This document shows, one piece after another, positions 56,665 to 64,000 of a stretch of DNA of 64,000 nt. The DNA lies in assembly GCF_014333445.1 (NCBI RefSeq), contig NZ_JACRYU010000014.1, positions 1 through 64,000 on the forward strand, written 5' to 3'. This stretch comes from Terrisporobacter mayombei. GTDB taxonomy: Bacteria; Bacillota; Clostridia; Peptostreptococcales; Peptostreptococcaceae. A program made the translations under genes and the position numbers. The notes below the pieces were generated by a model. The model worked only from the letters and a program-made list of their open reading frames with translations. It was not told the origin of the DNA and did not search any database. Numbering within the stretch: the stretch's first letter is position 1; each line of letters starts with the position of its first letter.

Positions 56665-58176
56665 TTAGTTAATTTCACCACTTATTATTCTAGTATAAAT
56701 CAATGCTTTTGATATCCTGTCTAAAATATCATTTTTTTCACTTAATAACATTCCTTCTTTTCCATACCACATCTTATCAAATAATTCATCGCATACCTTA
56801 TTGAATTCCATATCTTTGACAACTGCATAATCATTGACTTGCCCTATAGGATTTGTCTTAATTAGCTTTAAATTTTTAGATAAATATATAGATGGGTTTA
56901 AATCTGAATCAATAGCTTCTAAAAAATTTCCTTCTATAAGTTTTATCTCTATATATTTTTGATTTTTTATTATTTCCTCTATATTTTTTATATGTCTTTT
57001 CATTTGTTCTAAAGTCAATTTAATACGCATATTAAAGAATGTTATCTCCCGTGTTGATATATATTTCATTAATTGTGATTCATATATCAGTACATTTATA
57101 TTAGATTTGTATACTACATTTTGTAAAAATGTGTTTATTTGAACTAATTCTTGTAATAGTTCTTCATCATTCCCAAATATACTTTCTGCTAATTCCATAA
57201 ATAGGTCTGATGGCATAAAAAACTCATTCATAGATCCTAATACCCATTTTAAATCTTGACCCATGATATATTGTATATAAGTTTTATCCTTTAATATATC
57301 TAGTGGGGCCTTTTTTTCTACAAGTAATTTACCTTGATTCTTTATTATTTCCTCTAAACTATAGTAAATGTCATCTATTATGGATCTTTCCTTTGACATA
57401 TTTGTAAATAGACAACGTCCATCACTTGCATATATGGCACTATGGAATATTCTATCCTTGGTAATTGATAAAATATTGCTATTATCTACATTACAATTGT
57501 ATACTTCAAAATTTAAATTCGGGTATGATGTTATCATATTTATTATAATTAAAGTGTTTAATATAGTATCTTTTTCACTGCCTTCAAACCCTATTAATAT
57601 CCTAGCTTTTACCTCATTATTCTTTTGTGTTTCAGCTAATATGGACTTCATTTCAGCTATAGATACTTTATCATCACTTTTTAATTTATATAAATTTGTG
57701 GACAATATTATGTCTAACTTACCTGACTCACTTATGTATGAACCAACATCCTTTGATAAATAGTTCTTTCTAAGTCTTGGGTTTATATGCATCATGCTAT
57801 TGTAATTATCCTGAGAATGTGTACTCTTACATATACTGAAATATCTATTTTGTACTGTATCTATATAAGACTCTCTTAGACTCCTCTCAATATATTCAGT
57901 TAGTCTATTATCATCATTTACTTCTAGTTCTATTTCAAAATAGTGCTTAAGTTCTTGCTTTGATATAGGGTTTAGTGATTCAACTATAAATTCTGATGTA
58001 GTTTTACATATATTAGATATATTATTTTGTGTAGGCAAATTTCTTCCATTAACCCATTTACTTATATACGATATATCATATCCTAATTTTTTTGCTAATG
58101 AACCTTTTTTTTGATTTGATAGATAAAGTAACTTCTCTAATAATTCACCAAATGCAATATTTCTCAAATTGTCCAC
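56665..58176 (-). CDS. HTH (XRE-like) regulator with a large uncharacterised sensor region
   Basis: 503 aa. HTH at about 10-50 (GSLAKKLGYDISYISKWVNG, a Cro/C1-type helix pair), then over 400 residues of mixed alpha/beta and helical sequence without recognised domains. SDGRCLFTNMSKERSIIDDI and LSKNLKLIKTNPIGQVNDYA look like ligand-binding segments. It is divergent from the MFS transporter at 58595 and probably controls it. The long effector portion could bind the transporter's substrate. The C-terminal ~240 residues are very rich in Ile/Glu/Lys. Confidence 0.7.
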   Translation of the reverse strand: MDNLRNIAFGELLEKLLYLSNQKKGSLAKKLGYDISYISKWVNGRNLPTQNNISNICKTTSEFIVESLNPISKQELKHYFEIELEVNDDNRLTEYIERSLRESYIDTVQNRYFSICKSTHSQDNYNSMMHINPRLRKNYLSKDVGSYISESGKLDIILSTNLYKLKSDDKVSIAEMKSILAETQKNNEVKARILIGFEGSEKDTILNTLIIINMITSYPNLNFEVYNCNVDNSNILSITKDRIFHSAIYASDGRCLFTNMSKERSIIDDIYYSLEEIIKNQGKLLVEKKAPLDILKDKTYIQYIMGQDLKWVLGSMNEFFMPSDLFMELAESIFGNDEELLQELVQINTFLQNVVYKSNINVLIYESQLMKYISTREITFFNMRIKLTLEQMKRHIKNIEEIIKNQKYIEIKLIEGNFLEAIDSDLNPSIYLSKNLKLIKTNPIGQVNDYAVVKDMEFNKVCDELFDKMWYGKEGMLLSEKNDILDRISKALIYTRIISGEIN

Positions 58177-58594
58177 CTTCCCTCTACTAATTGGTCATTT
58201 TTATTATTCCTTGCTAATCATACTAATATTATTTCATTATTTATTATTAATCCATCCTTATGTATAATATCTTATTATAAAATTAATAGTATAGATTGCG
58301 TCTCTATTATATACCAATATATAAAAAATAAACAGATACTAAAATTAATAATACAGCTAATATTAGCTATTTAATATTATATCCGACAATCTTAAAATAA
58401 ACATAAGTTGATTCAACTTGAATTTTTTTGAATTTATTTTCAATTTTGTTCATCAACATTCTTTTATCCTTAATATATAACTTATGATATCATTTCCTAG
58501 GATATATTCGATAATTCGACATATATCTACATCAATAAAATTATATATCTACAAATGTAGATAAGAAATTATATAAAAGGAGAAATCATATATT
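58177..58594. promoter_or_regulatory. Divergent regulatory region with palindrome TATCTACA-AA-TGTAGATA
   Basis: 418 bases without ORF. A perfect 8-base dyad lies at 58546-58563, and its left half (ATATATCTACA) is repeated directly at about 58521-58531. These lie 30-75 bases before the MFS start and are good candidates for binding by the divergent HTH regulator. Confidence 0.5.
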
Positions 58595-59917
58595 ATGAGT
58601 ACTTTAAACCAAAGTAAGAGTAAAAAATTTACAACTGGTTGGTTAATCGTTGTTGCATGTATGCTTATACAAGCTATACCATTTGGTGTTGCTTCTAACA
58701 TCCAACCACAATTTATGGCTTACATTTTAGATCCTAATTCAGGATATGGATTCACACAAGCTGGATTCTCATTAATATTCACATTAGGAACTGTTGTATC
58801 TGCCATAGCATCTCCATTTATTGGATCAATGTTCAATAAAGTTAGTGTTAAAACAATGTACTTAATGGGTTCTATACTTTCAGGTGGAGGATTCTTAGCA
58901 TTCTCTATGTGTAAAGAATTATGGCAATTTTACCTTATTGCTGGTATAGTTCAAGTTGGTACAGCTGCTATATCTTCAATCGGGGTTCCTTTATTAATAA
59001 ATGGATGGTTTGATGAATTATCAAAAGGTAAAGCAATGGGACTTGCTTTTGCTGGGGGATCTATAGGTAATATATTCCTTCAAAGTATGACTGCTTATTC
59101 ATTAACTAATTTCGGGATATCTAAATCATACTTTATGTTTGGTGCTTTATCATTAGTTGTAGGTATACCTATAACTTTATTATTCCTAAGAATGCCAAAG
59201 AATGATAGTGAAATAGTTAAAGGTAAGAAAAAAGATAACGAAAAAGAAGAAGATAAAGAAAGTAATATTTCTGTTGATTGGGGATATTCTTTAAAAGAAG
59301 TTAAAAACATTAAATACTTCTGGATATTAGCTTTAGGATTATTCTTCTTAGGTATGTATGTTTCTGTACTTGCTGTACAATATCCAGCTTACTTAAAGAA
59401 CTTCTTAAAAGTTGATCCTATGATAGTTGGTCTTGTAGGTTCTACATTCGCTATATTCTCACTTGGTGGAAACTTATTTGGTGGAGTAATATTCGATAAA
59501 TTAGGTATAACTAAAGGACTTATAGTTGCCTTTGTATTAGCTGCTACTTCTTGTCTAGCTCTAATGAATGCCGGTTTAATACCTATGTTAGCACCTGTAT
59601 TTGCTGCTTTAAAAGGATTATCAGTATTCGCTTACATGATGGGACCTTCTTTACTTACAGGATCATTCTTCGGTAAAAAAGAGTTTGGTGCTATACTTGG
59701 TGTAGTTCAAATATTCTTCGCAGTAGGATTTGCTGCTGGATCATCATTATTCGGATTATTAGTTGATAACATGGGATACAGTGTAGCTTGGATATTCGTA
59801 TTAGCATTTATAGTTGTATGTTATGCTGCTTTAATAACTGCATCTATAGGTATGAGCAAATTAAATAAAGAAAGAATATCTAAATTACAAAGCAATTCAT
59901 CTTCAAAAATAGCTTAA
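58595..59917 (+). CDS. MFS transporter, OFA (oxalate/formate antiporter)-like
   Basis: 440 aa, 12 helices with a long charged central loop (KKKDNEKEEDKESNI, about 205-225). SPFIGSMFNKVSVKTMYLMG carries the MFS motif between helices 2 and 3; GWFDELSKGKAMGLAFAGGS is OFA-like. Anion exchange (for example organic or bile acids) is possible, but I cannot assign a substrate. Codons are more optimised (TTCTTA, GGTGGA, GTT) than in neighbours, suggesting high expression. AAAGGAGAAAT before the ATG. Confidence 0.8.
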   Translation: MSTLNQSKSKKFTTGWLIVVACMLIQAIPFGVASNIQPQFMAYILDPNSGYGFTQAGFSLIFTLGTVVSAIASPFIGSMFNKVSVKTMYLMGSILSGGGFLAFSMCKELWQFYLIAGIVQVGTAAISSIGVPLLINGWFDELSKGKAMGLAFAGGSIGNIFLQSMTAYSLTNFGISKSYFMFGALSLVVGIPITLLFLRMPKNDSEIVKGKKKDNEKEEDKESNISVDWGYSLKEVKNIKYFWILALGLFFLGMYVSVLAVQYPAYLKNFLKVDPMIVGLVGSTFAIFSLGGNLFGGVIFDKLGITKGLIVAFVLAATSCLALMNAGLIPMLAPVFAALKGLSVFAYMMGPSLLTGSFFGKKEFGAILGVVQIFFAVGFAAGSSLFGLLVDNMGYSVAWIFVLAFIVVCYAALITASIGMSKLNKERISKLQSNSSSKIA

Positions 59918-59943
59918 TTATTATTTTTAAGTTGATTATTTTT

Positions 59944-59970
59944 AAAGGAGTGTATTTTATACACTCCTTT
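59944..59970 (+). terminator. Terminator of the MFS gene
   Basis: AAAGGAGTGTA / TACACTCCTTT with a short loop and TTTTTTA tail. Confidence 0.85.
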
Positions 59971-60232
59971 TTTATATTAACCATCTTTTTAATAATGACT
60001 ATATTCTATTGATTATTAAATTACAATTTATAATGGCTAATTTAAGAAGTAACTATCAAGTCACTTATAAACCTGGTAGCTACTTTTTGTATATTTATTT
60101 CTATGAATATACAAATTAAGTTACTTACGAATTCATTAACTTTAGTTTATTCCTCTTTTTAGCACACAATTTTATAACTATATACTCTTTATCCATTGCA
60201 TAGAATAATTTTAATTTCATTGATTAAAAAAC

Positions 60233-60261
60233 TTGACATTGATAATTAAATAAATTAATAT
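60233..60261 (+). promoter_or_regulatory. Sigma-A promoter of the TetR gene
   Basis: TTGACA (60233-60238), 17-base spacer, TAATAT (60256-60261). The operator begins 6 bases later. Upstream, 59971-60230 contains only a weak AGTAGCTACC-type hairpin at 60046-60088 and no gene. Confidence 0.75.
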
Positions 60262-60266
60262 AAATT

Positions 60267-60279
60267 TGAACAATGTTCA
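60267..60279. promoter_or_regulatory. TetR operator copy 1
   Basis: TGAACA-A-TGTTCA, perfect palindrome at the transcription start of the tetR gene, so the repressor controls itself. An identical 13-mer lies at 60940-60952. Confidence 0.8.
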
Positions 60280-60298
60280 TATAAGTGAGGTGTTAACT

Positions 60299-60862
60299 AT
60301 TTCAAGATCAACAGAAAATATGTATGACCATATACTAAAAGAAGCTAAAGAAATCGCTCATACAGAAGGACTTTCTCAGATGAATATGAGAAAAGTTGCG
60401 TCAAAATGTAATATTGCACTAGGTACAATATACAATTATTATCCAACAAAAGCAGATATTATATTTGCAATTGTAGAAGATTTTTGGAAGGAATGTTTTG
60501 CTGATTTTAATAAAATTTATAATCCTAATTTAGATTTTTTTAAACAATTAGAAGTTTTTTATTTTCATATTTTAAATTATTTACAACAGTTTGAAAGCAA
60601 TTGGTTAGAAGATTTAACTAATTTATCTTATGTAAATAAATATAAGGGTAAGACAAAAGAATCACAATTTATGGATAATTTAATAAACATATTTAGTGAA
60701 TTAATCAAAAATCATAAATCTGAATTTAATGAAGAAATTTTTGATAAGTTTAGTGAAAATGAAATTGCAAAATTTATTTTAGACAATTTTATTGTAATGT
60801 TAAAGAAATTTAATAAAGATTATAGTTTACTAGATTTTGTACTAAAAAAATTATTAAGTTAA
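60299..60862 (+). CDS. TetR-family repressor (HsmR/HatR-like), probable ATT start
   Basis: 187 aa from ATT 60299. HTH at the N-terminus (ILKEAKEIAHTEGLSQMNMR, IALGTIYNYYPTKADI) and a helical ligand domain. There is no ATG before residue 8: the codon 6 bases behind GTGAGGTG is ATT, and GTG at 60290 lies inside that ribosome site. An internal ATG at 60320 lacks a site. Two identical palindromes (before this gene and before the next) indicate auto-repression and control of the HsmA-like gene. Confidence 0.75.
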   Translation: MSRSTENMYDHILKEAKEIAHTEGLSQMNMRKVASKCNIALGTIYNYYPTKADIIFAIVEDFWKECFADFNKIYNPNLDFFKQLEVFYFHILNYLQQFESNWLEDLTNLSYVNKYKGKTKESQFMDNLINIFSELIKNHKSEFNEEIFDKFSENEIAKFILDNFIVMLKKFNKDYSLLDFVLKKLLS

Positions 60863-60939
60863 TAAATAGTTTAAGTATCTTCATCTCTAAAATAGGTGAA
60901 GATAAAATACTATTTATTATATATTTTTTTATCTTATAA

Positions 60940-60952
60940 TGAACAATGTTCA
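60940..60952. promoter_or_regulatory. TetR operator copy 2
   Basis: Exact repeat of TGAACAATGTTCA, 24 bases before the HsmA-like start codon, so the membrane protein gene has its own repressed promoter. Confidence 0.78.
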
Positions 60953-60975
60953 AATAACACATTAGGAGGATTTCT

Positions 60976-61353
60976 ATGTCTACATTATTAATTAGTGCAA
61001 TAGTCTTCATGACTTTAGCACTTACATTCTACACAATAGGTGTATTTGGAGAAAAGAAAAAAGGAACACTACTAAAATGGCATGCGATAATATTTTGGAT
61101 AGGATTTATATGTGATACTACAGGTACTACTATAATGAGTAAAATATCTAGCGGCGGATTTAGTTTTAACTTACACGGAATAACCGGTTTAATAGCTTTA
61201 TTACTTATGGCATTCCATGCTATATGGGCAACAATTATTTTAAGAAAAAATGATGAAAAAGCAAAGCAAATATTCCATAAATTTAGTATAGTTGTTTGGG
61301 CTATATGGTTAGTTCCTTATGTACTAGGTATGATAATCGGTATGAACGGATAA
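60976..61353 (+). CDS. hsmA: HsmA-like four-helix membrane protein (TIGR03987 family)
   Basis: 125 aa, four hydrophobic helices with several conserved His (LLKWHAIIFW, SFNLHGITGLIALLLMAFHAI, FHKFSIVVWAIW) positioned as possible haem ligands. The form and length match HsmA, the haem-binding membrane protein known from Clostridioides difficile. Directly under the TetR operator. It is thought to capture haem and protect from redox stress; that role is transferred from the family. TTAGGAGG before the ATG. Confidence 0.7.
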   Translation: MSTLLISAIVFMTLALTFYTIGVFGEKKKGTLLKWHAIIFWIGFICDTTGTTIMSKISSGGFSFNLHGITGLIALLLMAFHAIWATIILRKNDEKAKQIFHKFSIVVWAIWLVPYVLGMIIGMNG

Positions 61354-61422
61354 TCTAATTATACTCTAAATCATCATTTCGTAGACTTTAGGTTAGTTTG
61401 TAAGAACCTAATTAAAATATTA

Positions 61423-61452
61423 AAAAAAGACGGTTTCTATGCCGTCTTTTTT
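61423..61452 (+). terminator. Terminator of the HsmA-like gene
   Basis: AAAAAAGACGG / CCGTCTTTTTT stem. A preceding TTAGGTT / AACCTAA dyad (61387-61410) may assist. Confidence 0.8.
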
Positions 61453-61584
61453 AATTATACTGAGATTATATTAATTTTTAATTTCTATGAAACTTATGTA
61501 TAATATTCATATAAATAAGTTCAAAAATATGAAACTAAATAATAAGTAGTAATATAATATTAACTAAAAACATCAGGAGGTATT

Positions 61585-62328
61585 ATGACTTTATTTTTTA
61601 ATATTTTATTTGCCTGGTTAGCAGTAATATCAGGAATACTCCTAAGCATCATATGGATAATCAAAATTATACAAAAGAAAATACAAAAAGGTTGTGCTAA
61701 GGATTTATTAATAAAAATAAATAAGTTTTTAAGAAAAAATCATATCAACTTAGGATATTTATTTCTAATATCATCACTTATTCATGGAATTCTTTCATCA
61801 TATTCAATCATAAGCTTTAATTATGGGACAATCTGTCTGATAATAGGGCTACTTTTATGGTATACATTTATTGAAAAAAAACATATCGGAAAGACATGGA
61901 TACAAAAACATAGAGAGTTAACAGTCTTGCTTATTATTGTTACAGTATTACATATATTTGAAGTTGGAGGGTTTATTGGGTTTGATAGAGTTATCAATAG
62001 TATTAAATCAGATTTAAATCCTAAAATAAATATAAACGATATCAATATAAGCAGTGATTATAAAGATGGAATATATGAAGGTACTGGCTATGGATACAGA
62101 CCAGATCTTAAAGTTCTAGTGACGATAAAAGATGGATTAATAAAGGATATCTCAATAGTTAGTCATAATGAAGTAGGAGAAAAATTTTATAAACCAGCTT
62201 TTGACTATATTCCTAAAAAAATAATAGATAAACAAACATATGATATTGATGCAGTAAGTGGTTCAACTTATTCTTCAAATGGTGTTATAGATGCTGTGAA
62301 AAATGCCTTATCTAAAGCTAAAAAATAA
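61585..62328 (+). CDS. Membrane protein with C-terminal FMN-binding domain
   Basis: 247 aa. Four helices (about 5-120) with His residues in HINLGYLFLISSLIHGILSS and TVLHIFEVGG resembling ferric-reductase-like haem helices, then an extracytoplasmic FMN-binding domain (DGIYEGTGYGYRPDLKVLVT) with the flavinylation motif DAVSGSTYSS. Threonine in SGST is the likely covalent FMN site, as in RnfG/NqrC. It probably passes electrons across the membrane. The nearby HsmA-like protein makes a haem/redox theme plausible. AGGAGGT before the ATG. Confidence 0.82.
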   Translation: MTLFFNILFAWLAVISGILLSIIWIIKIIQKKIQKGCAKDLLIKINKFLRKNHINLGYLFLISSLIHGILSSYSIISFNYGTICLIIGLLLWYTFIEKKHIGKTWIQKHRELTVLLIIVTVLHIFEVGGFIGFDRVINSIKSDLNPKININDINISSDYKDGIYEGTGYGYRPDLKVLVTIKDGLIKDISIVSHNEVGEKFYKPAFDYIPKKIIDKQTYDIDAVSGSTYSSNGVIDAVKNALSKAKK

Positions 62329-62379
62329 CCGTATATAAATTAAAGCTATATTATCAGGATTAATTTATTCTTTAATTAT

Positions 62380-62415
62380 AAAAGATGCTTGGTGTTAACA
62401 CACCAAGCATCTTTT
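62380..62415 (+). terminator. Terminator of the FMN-binding protein gene
   Basis: AAAAGATGCTTGGTG / CACCAAGCATCTTTT, perfect 15-base stem. Confidence 0.85.
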
Positions 62416-62830
62416 AGTTGTATGATTATTATATAATATTTTAACCTAAAATAAACTATAATTCTCTAATAAAACCGTACTCCGTTACTTAGGATACTGT
62501 TCACTACTATTTATCCTAAACATTATAATCATTTATCTCATTTATATTTAAATCTACATTTATCTTATTTATTTTATCCTATTTTTATGATTGTGTGCTA
62601 AAAGACAAAATAAAAGGAACTACTGAACCATAACATCTAACAATTCCAACTATTCTAGGTTTCAATGTTTATCTAAGTTTTATAATCTAGTCATATTGAA
62701 ATAAAAGTAAACACTAATATTTTAGTAATCACTTGAGATTTTTTTCTACATTTTACATGTGTCCTCTTTTTTATATTAGTTGTAATTAATATCGTAAACT
62801 AAGAAAAATAAATGGAAATATTATGTAGTA
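62416..62830. other. Gene-free decayed stretch
   Basis: No open frame with a ribosome site. A minus-strand piece reading RIVGIVRCYGSVVPFILSF near 62600-62670 looks protein-like but isolated. Nothing else supported. Confidence 0.3.
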
Positions 62831-63112
62831 CTAAGCAAATATAGCTAAAATTATAAACGTCATTATAAATATAGTACAAGCAGGTGGATCTATATGACTA
62901 TCACAATAACTATTAAATGTCTTAGTAAAAAAGTCTCCTAATAGTGAACATAAAATAGCAACTATTATTCCTACTGTAGGATTTCCTGACAGTACAAATG
63001 CATTTGCAGCTGGCAAAGTTATATGATGAGTTGTTGGTACCACCGTTCCAAATTGCGCAAATATTAAAGTTATTGCACTAATAGCAAAGCATAGTGATGG
63101 AATAAACTTTTT
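62831..63112 (-). pseudogene. C-terminal remnant of a multi-helix membrane protein
   Basis: Open minus-strand frame of about 93 codons to TAA at 62831, encoding three helices (FAISAITLIFAQFGTVVPTT, GNPTVGIIVAILCSLLGDFF, ACTIFIMTFIILAIFA) with no start codon at its upstream end, where IS66-like sequence begins. It looks like the tail of a permease truncated by an insertion. Family not recognised. Confidence 0.55.
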
Positions 63113-63183
63113 GGTAATGTATTTTCAACTTTGTTATACCCTGTATATCCATCAGTTTGAAGATATCTAAAATAATCACCTAA
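63113..63183 (-). mobile_element. IS66-family transposase scrap
   Basis: Minus strand reads LGDYFRYLQTDGYTGYNKVE, matching the catalytic-domain region (F.G.LQTDGYAGYN) of IS66 transposases. Only about 24 residues remain, joined directly to the membrane protein remnant and bordering the GC-richer island to the right. Confidence 0.65.
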
Positions 63184-63225
63184 GAATGCTGTCTACACTT
63201 CACATACAGACAGCATTTATAATCA

Positions 63226-63798
63226 TTATTGATGCAACAATTTATTTCCCTTTTCACATATTTTATAAATTTCATCATATTTTTCTTCTATTAGTTGTAT
63301 TACCTTCTCTGTTTGCTTTTTTACCGTTTTTTTATACACAAAATATGGGATTATCCAGCCAATGAAACCTGGTATTGCAAGCAAAATACACAAAACAATA
63401 TGTGGTGGCTGTGCCGTTACAGCAAAAACTGAACCTGCCATAAATGAGGTTCCCAAAATTACGATAACAAGCGCGTATATAGTTGCCGCAGAAGTTTTTG
63501 ATTTTTCTAATTCTTCTATTTCATTTACACACGCTTCAAAATTCCTCTGAAGTCTGGTAAGTTCCATTTTATTAGAAATCTTTCGGTTTCGTTTCAATCG
63601 TATTACGATTTTCTTCTGGTATGGTGAAGGGATATTCTTCACTGGATTTTCATAAATATTTCCATTTAATTTTTCATCCAGCTCCCATCCGAAATTTTCA
63701 TATGCATCAAAAATAAATGAAGCTTTACTACTCTCGGCAATCACTTCTTTGTATTCATACCCGACAAATTCTTTCTGATTTTTTTCTATTTTATCCAT
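63226..63798 (-). CDS. Two-helix membrane protein linked to a sensor kinase, unknown
   Basis: 190 aa. A basic/polar N-terminus, a coiled segment (LTRLQRNFEACVNEIEELEK), two helices (IYALVIVILGTSFMAGSVFA and IVLCILLAIPGFIGWIIPYF) and a C-terminal amphipathic tail. I start it at ATG 63798, overlapping the kinase stop (TAATG), with GGAGG 9 bases upstream; ATG 63807 lies too close to that site. Coupled to the kinase, so it may modulate signalling. Noticeably higher GC than the rest of the window. Confidence 0.65.
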   Translation of the reverse strand: MDKIEKNQKEFVGYEYKEVIAESSKASFIFDAYENFGWELDEKLNGNIYENPVKNIPSPYQKKIVIRLKRNRKISNKMELTRLQRNFEACVNEIEELEKSKTSAATIYALVIVILGTSFMAGSVFAVTAQPPHIVLCILLAIPGFIGWIIPYFVYKKTVKKQTEKVIQLIEEKYDEIYKICEKGNKLLHQ

Positions 63799-64000
63799 TA
63801 TTGCCATCCTCCACTCACATTATTAGCAGTATCAGCTGAAGGTAATGTAATGGTAAAGGTACTTCCCTTTCCCTCCTCACTAGAAACATGAATCTCTACA
63901 TCCAAGAGCTCTATTACCCTCTTTACCATAGCCAGCCCAAGACCATTTCCTTCTTTTGAATGGGATGTATCTCCTTGATAAAACTTATCAAATATATGTT
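63798..64000 (-). CDS. Sensor histidine kinase, C-terminal part (runs off the window)
   Basis: 67 codons to TAA at 63798. The ATP-binding F and G2 boxes are clear: [33 protein letters not shown], then [15 protein letters not shown]. The N-terminal sensor, HisKA and N box lie outside. Type resembles membrane kinases found on Tn916-like and other integrative elements of Firmicutes. Codon use (CTT, GGG, CTG, GAG) differs from the AT-rich core genome. Confidence 0.85.
   Translation of the reverse strand, partial: HIFDKFYQGDTSHSKEGNGLGLAMVKRVIELLDVEIHVSSEEGKGSTFTITLPSADTANNVSGGWQ

Overview
The window is AT-rich (about 27% GC by eye), with strong GGAGG-type ribosome binding sites and many Rho-independent terminators. 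It carries obligate-anaerobe functions: reverse rubrerythrin, desulfoferrodoxin, an AsrC-like sulfite reductase, acetoacetyl-CoA/short-chain fatty acid metabolism and spore coat proteins. This points to a spore-forming member of the Clostridia, most probably Peptostreptococcaceae (Clostridioides, Paeniclostridium, Paraclostridium or Romboutsia type). That placement is inferred from gene content and protein style, not from a database search.

Layout. 1-120: tail of an IS3-type element. 165-6634: a zinc-ribbon membrane protein, a DUF3810 metallopeptidase-like protein and a complete BceRS-BceAB peptide-antibiotic detoxification module with its operator. 6797-12315: AsrC-like siroheme protein with divergent LysR, YkvI-type transporter, MarR-SMR efflux pair, aromatic-acid exporter family protein. 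12491-18688: SPL-like radical SAM enzyme, then an acetoacetate/butyrate catabolic operon (thiolase, two CoA-transferase subunits, AtoE) with LysR. 19049-22545: split ThrE exporter, DUF434 protein, Bcp peroxiredoxin, a small Cys/Trp protein, two spore coat genes. 22983-27973: a decayed membrane/BNR gene, a small membrane protein, Mrp ATPase, MurJ and a duplicated 5' fragment of mrp. 28030-32845: a divergent sulfur-amino-acid type ABC transporter with a C-S lyase and an M20 deacylase. 32889-39216: hemolysin III, second ArAE protein, NrdEF with paired NrdR boxes, reverse rubrerythrin. 39409-45653: dead DAACS symporter, Sel1-repeat protein, broken SH3 protein, GPH sugar symporter, proline iminopeptidase. 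45888-48629: ECF sigma factor with DUF4179 protein, and a GNAT. 48786-49962: decayed replicative helicase of a phage or integrative element. 50111-54696: alpha-glucoside PTS cluster with a frameshifted RpiR regulator. 55054-56655: decaying small genes around an intact desulfoferrodoxin. 56665-62328: HTH sensor and divergent MFS transporter, TetR-HsmA-like pair with two identical operators, FMN-binding membrane protein. 62831-64000: IS66 scrap and the edge of a higher-GC, probably imported sensor-kinase island.

The genes mostly form small regulator-plus-effector modules (BceRS/BceAB, MarR/SMR, LysR/asrC, LysR/ato, RpiR/glv, TetR/hsmA, HTH/MFS). The most unusual signals are: (i) four genes whose best start behind a good ribosome binding site is ATA or ATT instead of ATG; (ii) a set of broken genes, each repaired by restoring a single base in an A/T run, which suggests homopolymer error or slippage; (iii) a duplicated mrp 5' end next to murJ; (iv) an import/deacylation/C-S lyase cluster that looks like a route for conjugated cysteine compounds; (v) orphan operators whose regulators are not in the window. 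I did not find a convincing wholly new multi-gene system such as a defence island or CRISPR.
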